Shown piece by piece: positions 25,863-34,726 of a stretch of DNA of 64,000 nucleotides; position 1 is the stretch's first letter, and every line of letters begins with the position of its first letter. The notes under the pieces are model-generated. The model searched no databases, was not told the origin of the DNA, and saw only the letters and a program-made list of their open reading frames with translations. A program made the translations under genes and the position numbers. This stretch comes from Nocardia brasiliensis. Lineage in GTDB: Bacteria; Actinomycetota; Actinomycetes; Mycobacteriales; Mycobacteriaceae. The DNA lies in assembly GCF_011801125.1 (NCBI RefSeq), contig NZ_CP046171.1, positions 7,192,001 to 7,256,000 of the forward strand. Direction: 5' to 3'.

Positions 25863-26729
25863 GTGACGGTAGGCGCATCAGCCAATGACTCGGCCCGGCC
25901 CCGACCTGCGGGAAAGATCGATCCGAACCCCGAGGTCGACCTGGATTTCCCGCGCGAGTGGATCGAGTTCGTCGATCCAGCAAACGATGAGCATCTCATC
26001 GTCGCCGATCTGACCTGGCTACTGTCGCGCTGGACGTGCGTGTTCGGCACTCCGGCATGCCAGGGCATCCTGGGCGATCGCCCCGACGACGGCTGCTGCT
26101 CGCACGGCGCTTTCCTGTCCGACAAGGACGATCGCAAGCGGCTGCAGAAGGCTGTGAAAATGCTCACACCCGCGGATTGGCAGCTGATGGGCGAGGCGAC
26201 CGACGCCGAGGGCAAGGTCACCAAGAAGGGCTATCTCGAGCTCGACGAGCTCGAGGACGAGCCCGCGTTGCGCACCCGGCGCTTCGACGGCGCCTGCATC
26301 TTCCTCAACCGGCCCGGCTTCGCGGGCGGGGTCGGTTGCTCGTTGCACACCATGGCGTTGCGCCGCGGCATCGAGCCGCTGGAGGTCAAGCCGGACGTGT
26401 GCTGGCAGTTGCCGATTCGGCGCACCCAGGATTGGGTGGACCGCCCCGACGGCGTGCAGATCCTGCGCACCACGATCACCGAGTACGACCGGCGCGGCTG
26501 GGGGCCGGGCGGCGCCGACCTGGACTGGTACTGCTCCGGATCGCCGGACGCGCACGTCGGCAGCAGGCCGGTCTGGCAGTCCTACGGCCCTGAGCTCGCC
26601 GAACTGCTCGGCGCGCCCGCCTACGAGGAACTGTCCAGGCACTGCCGCCGCCGAGAAGGCCTGGGGCTCATCGCGATTCACCCCGCGACCGTGCACGCGA
26701 ACCGGCTGCAGACCGACCGGCCCGCCTAG
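25863..26729 (+). CDS. Conserved actinobacterial cysteine-rich protein (Rv0495c-like)
   Basis: 288 residues, closely resembling the Rv0495c family as I know it: the long block [20 protein letters not shown] is followed by [30 protein letters not shown] and [12 protein letters not shown]. Clustered Cys (W-T-C, P-A-C, GCC) look like a metal site. GTG at 25863 is preferred over the in-frame ATG at 25797, because TAGCGT at 25849-25854 with TTCAGG 17 bases upstream places a leaderless-type promoter eight bases before it, and the mycobacterial protein has a short N-terminus. Function unknown. Confidence 0.82.
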   Translation: MTVGASANDSARPRPAGKIDPNPEVDLDFPREWIEFVDPANDEHLIVADLTWLLSRWTCVFGTPACQGILGDRPDDGCCSHGAFLSDKDDRKRLQKAVKMLTPADWQLMGEATDAEGKVTKKGYLELDELEDEPALRTRRFDGACIFLNRPGFAGGVGCSLHTMALRRGIEPLEVKPDVCWQLPIRRTQDWVDRPDGVQILRTTITEYDRRGWGPGGADLDWYCSGSPDAHVGSRPVWQSYGPELAELLGAPAYEELSRHCRRREGLGLIAIHPATVHANRLQTDRPA

Positions 26730-26828
26730 CCTGCGAGCCGAAACGCGCGGTGCGGTGCGGCATCGGGTGCGGTCGCGTTCATTCGAGGGGAGTGCGCTCG
26801 TCACCTGTCTAAGGTTTGATGTGCGGTC

Positions 26829-27179
26829 ATGTCCAAGAAAGTTCTGACCATGGCCGCCGTTGCCGCGGGCGCGACGCTGTGCCTCACCGGTGTCGCGAGC
26901 GCGGAGCCCAACGGCGATCCCGCCAAGTACTTCGATGTCACCGCCGAGTTCGTGCCCGCCAACACCCCGGAGGCGCTCGGCGCGGCGGCCGCGGGCAAGG
27001 GCGTGATCATGAGCCCGTACGGCACCGCGCGCACGATCGCGTGCCGCGGCACGAGCACCGCGGACCTCTACGACTGCCTGCAGGAAGACGACTTCGGGTG
27101 GATCACGTTGAGCAAGGTCGACGTGCCCGGCGTCGGCCCCACCTGGACCTACCTCGGGCAAGCCGCCGAGGGCGCCTGA
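26829..27179 (+). CDS. Small secreted protein (116 aa)
   Basis: MSKKVLTMAAVAAGATLCLTG is a signal peptide, cut around VASAEP. The mature part of about 90 residues has one Cys pair (TIACRGTSTADLYDCLQ, two Cys 12 residues apart) that could form a disulfide, and ends GPTWTYLGQAAEGA. It reads convergently with regX3 and is followed by a strong hairpin. No family recognised. Confidence 0.72.
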   Translation: MSKKVLTMAAVAAGATLCLTGVASAEPNGDPAKYFDVTAEFVPANTPEALGAAAAGKGVIMSPYGTARTIACRGTSTADLYDCLQEDDFGWITLSKVDVPGVGPTWTYLGQAAEGA

Positions 27180-27195
27180 TTCGCATGTGCGAAAC

Positions 27196-27225
27196 GAACC
27201 CCTGTGCCCGCGAGCACAGGGGTTC
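27196..27225. terminator. Bidirectional hairpin between the secreted gene and regX3
   Basis: GAACCCCTGTGC and GCACAGGGGTTC form a perfect 12-bp stem with a 6-base loop, located 16 bases after one stop and 17 bases after the other. Confidence 0.8.
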
Positions 27226-27242
27226 GGTCTTTCTCCGACGAA

Positions 27243-27932
27243 CTAGGCCTCGAGCTTGTAGCCCAGGCCGCGCACGGTGACGAGGTGTTCCGGCTTCGCC
27301 GGGTCGGCCTCGATCTTGGACCGCAACCGCTTGACGTGCACGTCGAGGGTCTTGGTGTCGCCGACGTAGTCCGCGCCCCAGACCCGATCGATCAGCTGGC
27401 CGCGGGTCAGCACACGGCCGGAATTGCGCAGCAGGTATTCGAGCAGGTCGAATTCCTTGAGCGGCAGGGTGACCGGCTTGCCGTTCACCAGCACGGTGTG
27501 GCGGTCCACGTCCATCCGGACCGGGCCCGCCTCCAGCACGCCGCTCTCGTTGGTGCCGTCCAGCTCGTCGCCCGCGCCGCGGCGCAGCACGGCCCGGATG
27601 CGCGCGATGAGCTCGCGCGCCGAGTACGGCTTGGTCACGTAGTCGTCGGCGCCGAGCTCGAGCCCGACCACCTTGTCGATCTCGCTGTCGCGCGCGGTCA
27701 CCATGATCACCGGCACGCCGCTGCGGGTGCGCAGCTGCTTGCACACGTCCGTGCCGCTCATGCCGGGCAGCATGAGATCGAGCAGCACAATGTCCGCACC
27801 GGACCGATCGAATTCGGCGAGCGCGGAGGGGCCGTCACCGACAACGGTGACCTCGAAGCCCTCCTTGCGCAGCAGGAACGCGAGCGGATCGGCCAGCGAC
27901 TCCTCATCCTCGACGATCAACACACTCGTCAT
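27243..27932 (-). CDS. regX3: Response regulator RegX3
   Basis: OmpR-family regulator that with SenX3 controls the phosphate-starvation response in actinobacteria. 229 residues: receiver domain 1-120 with acidic pair EDEE, phospho-acceptor Asp52 in [14 protein letters not shown] and Lys in [15 protein letters not shown], then a winged-helix DNA-binding domain (about 130-229) ending [20 protein letters not shown]. Its ATG overlaps the senX3 stop by ATGA. Mycobacteria carry MIRU repeats between the two genes; here there are none. Confidence 0.96.
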   Translation of the reverse strand: MTSVLIVEDEESLADPLAFLLRKEGFEVTVVGDGPSALAEFDRSGADIVLLDLMLPGMSGTDVCKQLRTRSGVPVIMVTARDSEIDKVVGLELGADDYVTKPYSARELIARIRAVLRRGAGDELDGTNESGVLEAGPVRMDVDRHTVLVNGKPVTLPLKEFDLLEYLLRNSGRVLTRGQLIDRVWGADYVGDTKTLDVHVKRLRSKIEADPAKPEHLVTVRGLGYKLEA

Positions 27933-29164
27933 CTGCGTGCCTCCACACCGTTGGGTCGGCCCGGCCCCTGGGGGCGCGGGCTTGTTTCTCTCGTGCTCAC
28001 CGCCGGTCCGGCGGAATCCTCTTCTCCGTCGATCTCATGGTGAGCAGGTATTCGCAGCGTGAACGTCGAGCCCGTGCCCAGCTTGCTCCACAGGGTGATC
28101 TCACCGTTGTGGTTGGCTGCCACGTGCTTGACGATAGCCAGGCCTAGTCCGGTACCGCCGGTGGCGCGCGAACGCGCCTTGTCCGATCGGAAGAAGCGCT
28201 CGAACACGCGCTCCTGGTCTTCCTTGGCGATACCGATGCCGCGATCGGTCACCGCCATCGCGACATGATCGCCGCGCAGCGAACGGCTGACCGACACGTG
28301 CGAACCGGCCGGTGAGTACGCTATCGCGTTCTCGACCAGATTGGACAGGGCTGTGACCAGCAACGTTTCGTCGCCGAGCACCTCGAGCCCGCTCGGCCGG
28401 TCGGTGCTGACGGTGATGCCGGCGGCCTCCGCGGCGGTCCGGGAGCGGTCCACCGCCTGCATGACCACGGTGTCGACGTCCACCACCTCGAGCTCGGGCA
28501 GCTTCTCCGCGCCCTGCAGGCGCGACAGCGCGATGAGTTCGGTCACCATTTTGCCGAGACGCCGCGATTCGCCGAGCACGCGCTGGCCGAAGTGGCGCAC
28601 CGCCTCCGGATCGTCCGCGGACTCGAGCATGGCCTCGGCCAGCAGGCTCATCGCGCCGACCGGGGTCTTGAGCTCGTGGCTGACGTTGGCCACGAAGTCG
28701 CGCCGGGTCGCCTCCATCCGCGCCTGTTCGGAGTCGTCGTCGGCGAACAGCACGGTGAAGTTGGTGTCCTCGCGCGAGAGCTGGCGTGCGACGCCGCGCA
28801 CGGCGATCCGGCCGCGACCGGGCACCGGGTTCTTCGCGGTGAGATCGAATTCGGCGGATTCGCCGGTGGCCAGTACCTTCTCCACCGCGGTCCAGGCGCG
28901 CTCGTCGAGCAGCCGGTTGCGGACCAGGCCCAGTTCCTCGGCGCGCGGATTCACCAGCACCACGTCGCGGTACTCGTCGACGACGGCGATGCCGCTCTCG
29001 GAGGCGAGCACGATCAGGTCGAGCACCTGCGACATGGTCAACCCGGAATCGGCCTGCCTGCGGGCGGCCTGCCGGGCGTTCATATAGGGAATCAGTAGCC
29101 CGCCGACTGCCAGCCCTACGACAGCCGCCAGGACTGCCAATAGCACCGCCTGCGGAACACTCAC
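27929..29164 (-). CDS. senX3: Sensor histidine kinase SenX3
   Basis: Membrane kinase partner of RegX3. 411 residues from GTG 29164: one N-terminal membrane segment ([22 protein letters not shown]), PAS-like domain (about 45-140), dimerisation/phospho-acceptor motif [20 protein letters not shown], and ATP-binding N and G boxes ([29 protein letters not shown]). I prefer the GTG because the ORF-frame start at 29194 is TTG, the length (411) equals mycobacterial SenX3 (410), and TACGAT lies six bases upstream, as in leaderless genes. The C-terminal tail is hydrophilic. Confidence 0.95.
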   Translation of the reverse strand: MSVPQAVLLAVLAAVVGLAVGGLLIPYMNARQAARRQADSGLTMSQVLDLIVLASESGIAVVDEYRDVVLVNPRAEELGLVRNRLLDERAWTAVEKVLATGESAEFDLTAKNPVPGRGRIAVRGVARQLSREDTNFTVLFADDDSEQARMEATRRDFVANVSHELKTPVGAMSLLAEAMLESADDPEAVRHFGQRVLGESRRLGKMVTELIALSRLQGAEKLPELEVVDVDTVVMQAVDRSRTAAEAAGITVSTDRPSGLEVLGDETLLVTALSNLVENAIAYSPAGSHVSVSRSLRGDHVAMAVTDRGIGIAKEDQERVFERFFRSDKARSRATGGTGLGLAIVKHVAANHNGEITLWSKLGTGSTFTLRIPAHHEIDGEEDSAGPAVSTRETSPRPQGPGRPNGVEARR

Positions 29165-29294
29165 CTCTGAATCGTACGGTCGCGGAAGGTTCAACTATCG
29201 CTGGGTGCGCGATGTTTCGCGCAGGTCATAGCACCTTCCGGCCCTGTTCGCCCGCCGTTTACGCGCCGTTCTCATCCGGCTTCGGCCCGGTGTG

Positions 29295-29684
29295 TCAGTC
29301 CGCTTCCCCGACTGCAGGCGCGGCGGTCACCGCGCGACCGTGTTTGTCGCCCCAAGTCGCTGAGCGCGTAGATCGGCGGGCTCAGGTCGCGGGCCGCCGC
29401 GGTGAGCTCGTACGCCGGCCGCGGCGGTGCCTCGGCGCAGCGGTGACGTGCGACGAGAGCCATCCGTTCCCTCCGGCGGAGGGGTCTGGGCGCGCGCATC
29501 GTCGGACTCATGCCACCGAGGGCCGCGCGCAGGTTGCCGGGGCGCATCGGCCCGTCGCGCACCCCATGTGGACGACCATCGGTAACCAGGAGTTGCCGAG
29601 GACGTCGACAGCCATCCTGGCCGGGCAGTCGGACTCGCAGGCGACGACATCGCCGAGCAGCAGTTGTGCGCGAATCGGAATCAT
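29295..29684 (-). pseudogene. HxlR-family regulator with two compensating frameshifts
   Basis: The frame from ATG 29684 reads MIPIRAQLLLGDVVACESDC, then PARMAVDVLGNSWLPMVVHMG, the HxlR winged-helix start. The match then continues in another frame (VRDGPMRPGNLRAALGGMSP and EAPPRPAYELTAAARDLSPP) and returns to the first frame at GDKHGRAVTAAPAV before a TGA at 29295. Both frame changes are at C runs (29562-29565 and 29350-29353, four Cs each) and the net shift is zero; the central helix (PRPLRRRERMALV) also looks degraded. Sequencing error is the alternative. Divergent from the F420-oxidoreductase remnant. Confidence 0.7.
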
Positions 29685-29830
29685 CGGGGGCGGAGCCATG
29701 GCGCGTGCGCTGGGCGGCGAGGTGCTGGTGAGCGCCCGATCTGCCGCCGCGGCAAGGCAATTGGCGACAGCACTCGGGGCGAGCGCCGGAAGCGTCGGCC
29801 ACGCCGCCGAATCCGGCGACGCTGCCGGTG
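29665..29830 (+). pseudogene. Remnant of an NADPH:F420 oxidoreductase-like gene
   Basis: The frame ARIGIIGGGAMARALGGEVL continues as VSARSAAAARQLATALGASA and ends near AESGD. This matches the N-terminal Rossmann region of F420-dependent NADP reductases (GxGxxGxxL followed by a helix and the strand-end VLVSAR). A few residues between ALGG and EVL are deleted and everything after about residue 60 is missing. It overlaps the start of the HxlR pseudogene divergently, as in regulator/enzyme pairs, which supports a shared decay of a former locus. Confidence 0.55.
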
Positions 29831-29898
29831 GACGGCGGTGCCCGGACCGCGCGCCGGCGTGCTCGCGATGAAACCTGGCCTGAGCATGCACTATTCGC

Positions 29899-29979
29899 TC
29901 ATGACCGCACCTCGCCGACGCTCTGGTTCGTCCTGCGCGAGGCACGCTGCGTCATGATTCGCCCGCTTCGCTCCCTCGT
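29899..29979 (-). pseudogene. Decayed bridging mini-ORF, copy 3
   Basis: Reads in frame as T-RERSGRIMTQRASR, then a central part diverged from copy 2, and VGEVRS, ending TGA at 29899. The initiating ATG is ACG (29979), and the overlapping downstream ATG (29902) is followed after two codons by TAG, so no gene is left to couple. The size of 81 bases equals copy 2. It lies 58 bases after the stop of the hydrolase at 30038-32068, on the same strand. It shows that the element persists when its downstream gene is lost. Confidence 0.6.
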
Positions 29980-30037
29980 ACCCCGCGAGTGTCGAACGTT
30001 GATGTGCGAGCAGGGCATGCTCAGACCGGGTTACGGT

Positions 30038-32068
30038 CTACCAGCCCGGGTTTCCGCGCACCGGGATATTCACGAAACTTGGCTGGTTCGGATCGAGCAG
30101 TAGGTGCTGCGGCCGCAATTCGCTGGCCACGACCAGCGGCATCGGCGCGAGCCCGCGCGGGAAGTTGCCCGCGTAGACGTCGACGCGCAGCCGATGCCCT
30201 GGTCGCAGCACCGCTTCGATGCCGGGCACCGAAATGTCCAGCGGCGTCGGCTCTCCCGGCACCGTCGGCCGCCTGGTGTCCAGCGACAGGTCGGGCACCG
30301 GGTCGGTGTAGTCGCCGTTGGCCGACCGGGTGCTGCGCGCGTCGTCGATGGCGCGCAGCGAGGACACCAGCTGACCCGAGGACAGCACCGTCGAGTAGCC
30401 GTCGGGGCCGACATCGTTCACCGTGACGTTCCAGTACCCGTCGGTGGCGTCGTGCACCGTGTTGAGCCGGACCGCGATCGGGCCGGAGATGCTGGTCGGC
30501 TCCACCACCGGCGCGCTGGTGAAGGTCAGCGCGTTCAACTCCTGGATCCGCGCGTCCTTGCTGCACCCGTCGATGATCGAGGTGACGCCCGCGCTCTCCT
30601 GCGCCATGTCCCGCGAGCACACGCCCGTCAAACCCGGTGCGACAGTGAGCCGATCGAGGCTCGGGCTCGGCTCGGGGTACAGCGAGCCGTCGTGCACACC
30701 CGCTCCGGCCCCGCTCGGCGCGGCGGACAGATACATCCGCCGGTGCTCGGTCCCCGGCTGCGGGAACGAAGGCGCGGTGATCCAGCCGCCGCCCTGCTGT
30801 TTCACGGTGACCGGACCGTATTCGTCGATGCCGTTGTCGATGCCCTTGAGCCACTTGTCGAACCAGGCCCGCTGCAACACATCCATCCGCGGCGGCAGGC
30901 CGGGCCTGCCGGACTCGTTGCCGTTGCTGATGTGGTAGCCGTCGCCGACGAGCAGTTGCTTCTGGCCCGGCGGCAGCTCGAGCCTGCGGTACACGTCGGC
31001 CTGCGAGTTGACGAACACGTCGTGCCAGCCGCCGGTCACGAAGGTGGGCACGGTGATTCGGCTCGGGTCGTTCTCCCACGCCTGGCGGAACGAGCTGTCG
31101 GAATGCAACAGCGTGCGCACCTTCGGATCGAGCTGGTCGATCTCCGGCGTGATGAGGATGTTCACCAGGGCGTCGATGAACGTGAACGGGTCGGCGAGAC
31201 GATCGGTCAGCCATTTCATGTCGAACTGACCGCGCAGCACCGAGGCCAGATCCGGCACCAGCTTGCCGCCGTTCACCGCGAGCAGCCAGGCAGGCATGAA
31301 GGTGATGCCGATGCCGCCGCCAGGTGCGACCAAGTCGCGGAACGGATTCCGGCTCGGCACCACGGGAAACAGGGCCTTGAGGGCGGGCGGATTCTTGGCG
31401 CCCGCCTGGAGCTGGTTGAGCCCCGAATACGAGACGCCGTTCATCCCGATGTCGCCGGTCGACCACGGCTGCCGCGACGCCCAGTCGATCACCTCGACGG
31501 TGTCCTGCTGCTCGCGCTCGCGCAGCAGATCCCAAATCCCCTGGGAGAAGCCGGTTCCCCGGACATCGACCACGACCTGGGTGTAACCGCTCTTGATCAG
31601 CTGCCGGTCCACCGTGAAGTTGCGCAGCAGGCCGCCGCCGAGCGCCTTGGTCAGGTCGGTGACGCCGGAAAACGGTGTGCCGGAGAGGTCGACGTCGCGC
31701 GCCACCTGCAAAACCGCGTCCGAGAGCCACGGGATCGAGATCATGCTGTCGGCGATCATCGAGCCGAGCTTGGTGTAGGGCGTCATGTTGACGATGGTCG
31801 GCGTAGGCGTCGAAATCGGTTGTCCGGCAGCGTCGGCCGGGTGGTAGACGTTCCCCTTGAGCACCGTGCCGTCGCTCATGGTGATGGGGACGTCCCATTC
31901 GATGAACACGTTCGCATACTGCTGCGGGCCGTCCTCGGTGGCGGCCCACGCCGCCCCGCTCGCCCCACCGTCCGGACCGACCGGAGCCGCGGTGGCCGCG
32001 GGCGAAAGGAAGGGGGCCAAGGCTACCGCCGCGACGGTCACCGCCGCGGCGCGGAGCGCATACCTCAT
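30038..32068 (-). CDS. Secreted S15/CocE-family alpha/beta hydrolase (paralogue A)
   Basis: 676 residues: signal peptide MRYALRAAAVTVAAVALAPF ending near TAAAPVG, alpha/beta hydrolase core with the strand-turn-helix nucleophile GMNGVSYSGLNQ (G-x-S-x-x-G type) around residue 212, ITVPTFVTGGWHDVF (Asp region) and GDGYHISNG (His region), then a C-terminal beta-sandwich domain ending PGHRLRVDVYAGNFPRG. This is the cocaine-esterase/X-Pro dipeptidyl-peptidase design. Its neighbour at 32275-34338 is a near copy. Substrate unknown. The gene belongs to an accessory island; the stop lies next to pseudogenes. Confidence 0.9.
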   Translation of the reverse strand: MRYALRAAAVTVAAVALAPFLSPAATAAPVGPDGGASGAAWAATEDGPQQYANVFIEWDVPITMSDGTVLKGNVYHPADAAGQPISTPTPTIVNMTPYTKLGSMIADSMISIPWLSDAVLQVARDVDLSGTPFSGVTDLTKALGGGLLRNFTVDRQLIKSGYTQVVVDVRGTGFSQGIWDLLREREQQDTVEVIDWASRQPWSTGDIGMNGVSYSGLNQLQAGAKNPPALKALFPVVPSRNPFRDLVAPGGGIGITFMPAWLLAVNGGKLVPDLASVLRGQFDMKWLTDRLADPFTFIDALVNILITPEIDQLDPKVRTLLHSDSSFRQAWENDPSRITVPTFVTGGWHDVFVNSQADVYRRLELPPGQKQLLVGDGYHISNGNESGRPGLPPRMDVLQRAWFDKWLKGIDNGIDEYGPVTVKQQGGGWITAPSFPQPGTEHRRMYLSAAPSGAGAGVHDGSLYPEPSPSLDRLTVAPGLTGVCSRDMAQESAGVTSIIDGCSKDARIQELNALTFTSAPVVEPTSISGPIAVRLNTVHDATDGYWNVTVNDVGPDGYSTVLSSGQLVSSLRAIDDARSTRSANGDYTDPVPDLSLDTRRPTVPGEPTPLDISVPGIEAVLRPGHRLRVDVYAGNFPRGLAPMPLVVASELRPQHLLLDPNQPSFVNIPVRGNPGW

Positions 32069-32211
32069 TGGATCCACTCTCTTAGGGAAACGAATGCTCT
32101 CTAACGAGGGGAGCGAAGCAGGAACCACGCGGTCAGCGGAGCGAAATCACGAAACTTCGTGCACGGTCACAAAGAAACGGCCCGGCGGCCGGGCATGGTG
32201 CCGATCTGACG

Positions 32212-32253
32212 AAAAAGCGCCTCCGCTCGAATATTTCGAAGCGAAGGCGCTCT
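32212..32253 (-). terminator. Rho-independent terminator after paralogue B
   Basis: On the minus strand GCGCCTTCGCTTCGAA and TTCGAGCGGAGGCGC pair with a small loop and the hairpin is followed by TTTTT. It lies between the two hydrolase genes, so these are probably separate transcripts. Confidence 0.8.
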
Positions 32254-32274
32254 GTCGGAACTTCGGCCGCAGGA

Positions 32275-34338
32275 TTACCAGCGCGGGTTGCCGCGCACCG
32301 GAACATTGACGAAGCTCGGCCGATTCGGATCGAGCTGCACGTGCTGCGGCTTGAATCCGGTGTCGAGCAACATCGGCAGAATCGGCAGGCCCTTCGGGAA
32401 ATTGCCCGCGAAGATGTCGATCCGCAGCCGGTGTCCGGGTTGCAGGATCGCCTCGGTGGCGGGCAACGCGATGTCCAGGGTGGTCACCTCGCCCGGCACC
32501 GTCGGCTGCCGCCGTTCCAGCGAGGTGAACGGGCGCGGATCGGTGTAGTCGCCGTTGGCCGAGCGGCTGCTGTTGGCCTCGTCGACCTCCCGCAGCGACG
32601 CCATGAGCTGCCCGGAGGAGAGCACGGTGGACTGACCGTCCGGCGCGACGTCGTTGATCGTGGTCACCCAGTAGCCGTCGGCGGCGTCCTGAACCGTGTT
32701 GAGCCGCACCGCGATCCGGCCGGAGATCGAGGTCGGCTCGGCGACCGGGTTGCTGGTGAAGGTCAGCCCGTTCGTCTCGGCGACCCGCGAGTCCTTCGCG
32801 CAGCCGTCGATGATGGACAGGATGCCCGCACTACCCTGCGCGGCGTCGTTGGAGCACAGCGTGCTCAGCCCCGGCGAGATGGTGAGCCGGGCGGTGTCGC
32901 CGTTCGCCTGCGCCGTGAGCGAGCCGTCGTAGGCACTGCCTGCGGTGCCACTCGCACTGGCGGACAGGTACATCCGCTGATACGTCGGTTCCTGCGCGCT
33001 CGGGTTCGCGGACTCGGTCGGCGCGGCGAACGAGTCGGTGGTGATCCAGCCGCCGCCCTGCTGGCGCAGCGTCACCGGGCCGTACTGATCGATGCCGTTG
33101 TCGATGCCCTTGAGCCACTTGTCGAACCACGCCCGCTGCAGCACATCCAGCCGCGGCGGCAGGCCAGGCTTGGCGTACTCGTTACCGGAATTGACGTGAT
33201 ACGTGTTGCCCATCAGCAGCTGCTTCTGGCCCGGCGGCAGCGGAATCTCGTTGTAGATCTTCGATTCGGAGTAGGTGAACAGGTCGTGCCAGCCGCCGGT
33301 GACGAAGGTCGGGACATCGATCCGGCTCGGATCGCCCAGCCAGCCTTCCCGCGGGCGGGAGCCGCCGGTCAGCAGCTCTTTGGCGCGCGGATCGAGGTCG
33401 TCGATCCGCGCCGTGGTGTAGACGTTGAGCAGCACGTCCATGAAGGTCAACGGATCCTGCACCCGGTCGGCCAGCCAGCGGGTGTCGAACTGCCCGTTGA
33501 GCACCGAGGCCAGGTCGGGCACCAGCTTGAGTCCGTTGATGGCGGTGAGCCAGAGCGGGATGAAGTTGAAGCCGAAGCCACCGCCCGGCGCGAGCACGTC
33601 GTTCATCAGGTCGCTGCCCGGCACCACCGGGAAGATCGCCTTCAGTGCCGCCGGATGCTTCTCGGCGGCCTGCACCTGGTTGATGCCGGAGTAGGAGATG
33701 CCGTTCATGCCGATGCGGCCGTTGGACCACGGCTGGCTCGCGGCCCAGTCGATCACCTCGACGGTGTCCTGCTGTTCGCGCTGCCGGAGCATGTCCCAGG
33801 TGCCCTGGGAGAAGCCGGTGCCGCGCACATCGACCACCACCTGTGAGTAGCCGCTGCGGATCAGCTGCCGGTCGACGGTGAAGTTGCGCAGCTCACCACC
33901 GGCGAAACCCTTTGTCAGATCGGTGATCCCGGACAGCGGGGTGCCGGTGAGGTCGATCGAGCGGAGCAGGCCGAACAGTGCGTCGGACAGGCCGGGGATG
34001 GCCTGGGCATGGTCGGCCAGGTTCGACACCAGCTTGGTGTACGGCGTGAGGTTCACGACCGTCGGCGTCGGGGTGTCAATGGGCCTGCCCGCGGCGTCGG
34101 CGGGGCGATAGACGTTGCCCTTGAGCACCGTGCCATCGCTCATCGTGATGGGGACGTCCCACTGGATGTTGATGTTCGGGTACTGCTGGGGGCCGTCCTG
34201 CGCCGCGGCCCAGGCCGCGCCCGCCGCGCCGCCGTCGGGACCGGTCGGCGCCGGTGCGGCGGAGGCGCCGCCGCTGAGGAAGGGGACGAGCATCGCGGCG
34301 GCAACTGCCGCGACTGTGACCCGCAACGCGTACTTCAT
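32275..34338 (-). CDS. Secreted S15/CocE-family alpha/beta hydrolase (paralogue B)
   Basis: 687 residues with the same plan as paralogue A: signal peptide MKYALRVTVAAVAAAMLVPF, the shared block GPQQYPNINIQWDVPITMSD, the nucleophile in GMNGISYSGINQ, WHDLF and TYHVNSG for the other catalytic positions, and a C-terminal beta domain. Identity to paralogue A is high over the full length (I see long runs such as SDGTVLKGNVY, FVTGGWHD and DKWLKGIDNGID), so they arose by tandem duplication. GAGGTGG about 10 bases before ATG 34338 serves as ribosome site. A palindromic operator-like site lies 47 bases upstream. Confidence 0.9.
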   Translation of the reverse strand: MKYALRVTVAAVAAAMLVPFLSGGASAAPAPTGPDGGAAGAAWAAAQDGPQQYPNINIQWDVPITMSDGTVLKGNVYRPADAAGRPIDTPTPTVVNLTPYTKLVSNLADHAQAIPGLSDALFGLLRSIDLTGTPLSGITDLTKGFAGGELRNFTVDRQLIRSGYSQVVVDVRGTGFSQGTWDMLRQREQQDTVEVIDWAASQPWSNGRIGMNGISYSGINQVQAAEKHPAALKAIFPVVPGSDLMNDVLAPGGGFGFNFIPLWLTAINGLKLVPDLASVLNGQFDTRWLADRVQDPLTFMDVLLNVYTTARIDDLDPRAKELLTGGSRPREGWLGDPSRIDVPTFVTGGWHDLFTYSESKIYNEIPLPPGQKQLLMGNTYHVNSGNEYAKPGLPPRLDVLQRAWFDKWLKGIDNGIDQYGPVTLRQQGGGWITTDSFAAPTESANPSAQEPTYQRMYLSASASGTAGSAYDGSLTAQANGDTARLTISPGLSTLCSNDAAQGSAGILSIIDGCAKDSRVAETNGLTFTSNPVAEPTSISGRIAVRLNTVQDAADGYWVTTINDVAPDGQSTVLSSGQLMASLREVDEANSSRSANGDYTDPRPFTSLERRQPTVPGEVTTLDIALPATEAILQPGHRLRIDIFAGNFPKGLPILPMLLDTGFKPQHVQLDPNRPSFVNVPVRGNPRW

Positions 34339-34384
34339 CGGACGTGATCCACCTCTCGGACTGGTCGAACGCCCAAAGTGTACA

Positions 34385-34400
34385 TACCTACTTGTCGGTA
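34385..34400. promoter_or_regulatory. Putative TetR-type operator before the hydrolase pair
   Basis: TACCTACTTGTCGGTA is a 16-bp imperfect palindrome (12 of 16 bases symmetric) with the TACC-n-AC...GT-n-GGTA layout common for TetR-family operators. It lies 47 bases before the start of the paralogue B hydrolase. The cognate regulator is not in the immediate neighbourhood. Confidence 0.45.
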
Positions 34401-34672
34401 AGGACAAGGGGCAACAGGTAAACAGATCCGAATGGTGGTTCACATATGGCCGCTTGACGGCGCGAACTCCACCCAGATACCCGGTAGATCGCCGATCGCG
34501 TCATCGACAGCGGACAGAACGGACACTTACCGCCCGGCGACTTCACCGTGCCATCCGGAACTGGCAGTCGCTGACTAGATGTGTCGTACAACACGTCCGG
34601 CAGATCCGGAGCAACGTACCCCACCGCACTCCGCAAGCCCGTAGCGACCCCCGTTTTCGCCGTGCGACAGCA
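34401..34672. other. Intergenic region with no gene recognised
   Basis: Between the hydrolase promoter and the gpmA terminator. A minus-strand frame of 82 codons (34388-34636) with one CPFC motif has no Shine-Dalgarno and no resemblance to known proteins, so I see no gene here. The region probably holds only upstream control sequence. Confidence 0.5.
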
Positions 34673-34703
34673 ACGCGCCGCGTCCGATTCGGACGCGGCG
34701 CGT
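34673..34703 (-). terminator. 15-bp stem hairpin after gpmA
   Basis: ACGCGCCGCGTCCGA and TCGGACGCGGCGCGT are perfect inverted copies separated by a single T, 24 bases after the gpmA stop on the minus strand. There is no U-run. Confidence 0.75.
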
Positions 34704-34726
34704 GACGGCAGTGCCAGAGCCTGCGG

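Noticed and set aside
27196..27225. Possible riboswitch or regulatory RNA
   Set aside because: The perfect stem sits between convergent genes right after both stops, which fits a terminator.
29195..29294. Possible regulatory RNA or gene upstream of senX3
   Set aside because: Only the senX3 promoter region and the end of the HxlR remnant can be supported.
30104..32104. A plus-strand 666-aa open frame opposite hydrolase A
   Set aside because: It is antisense to a clear S15 hydrolase; the product is Arg/His/Asp-rich without any domain, the usual shadow in high-GC DNA.
34388..34636. A minus-strand 82-aa frame with a CPFC motif
   Set aside because: No Shine-Dalgarno, no leaderless promoter, no similarity; overlaps the operator-like site.
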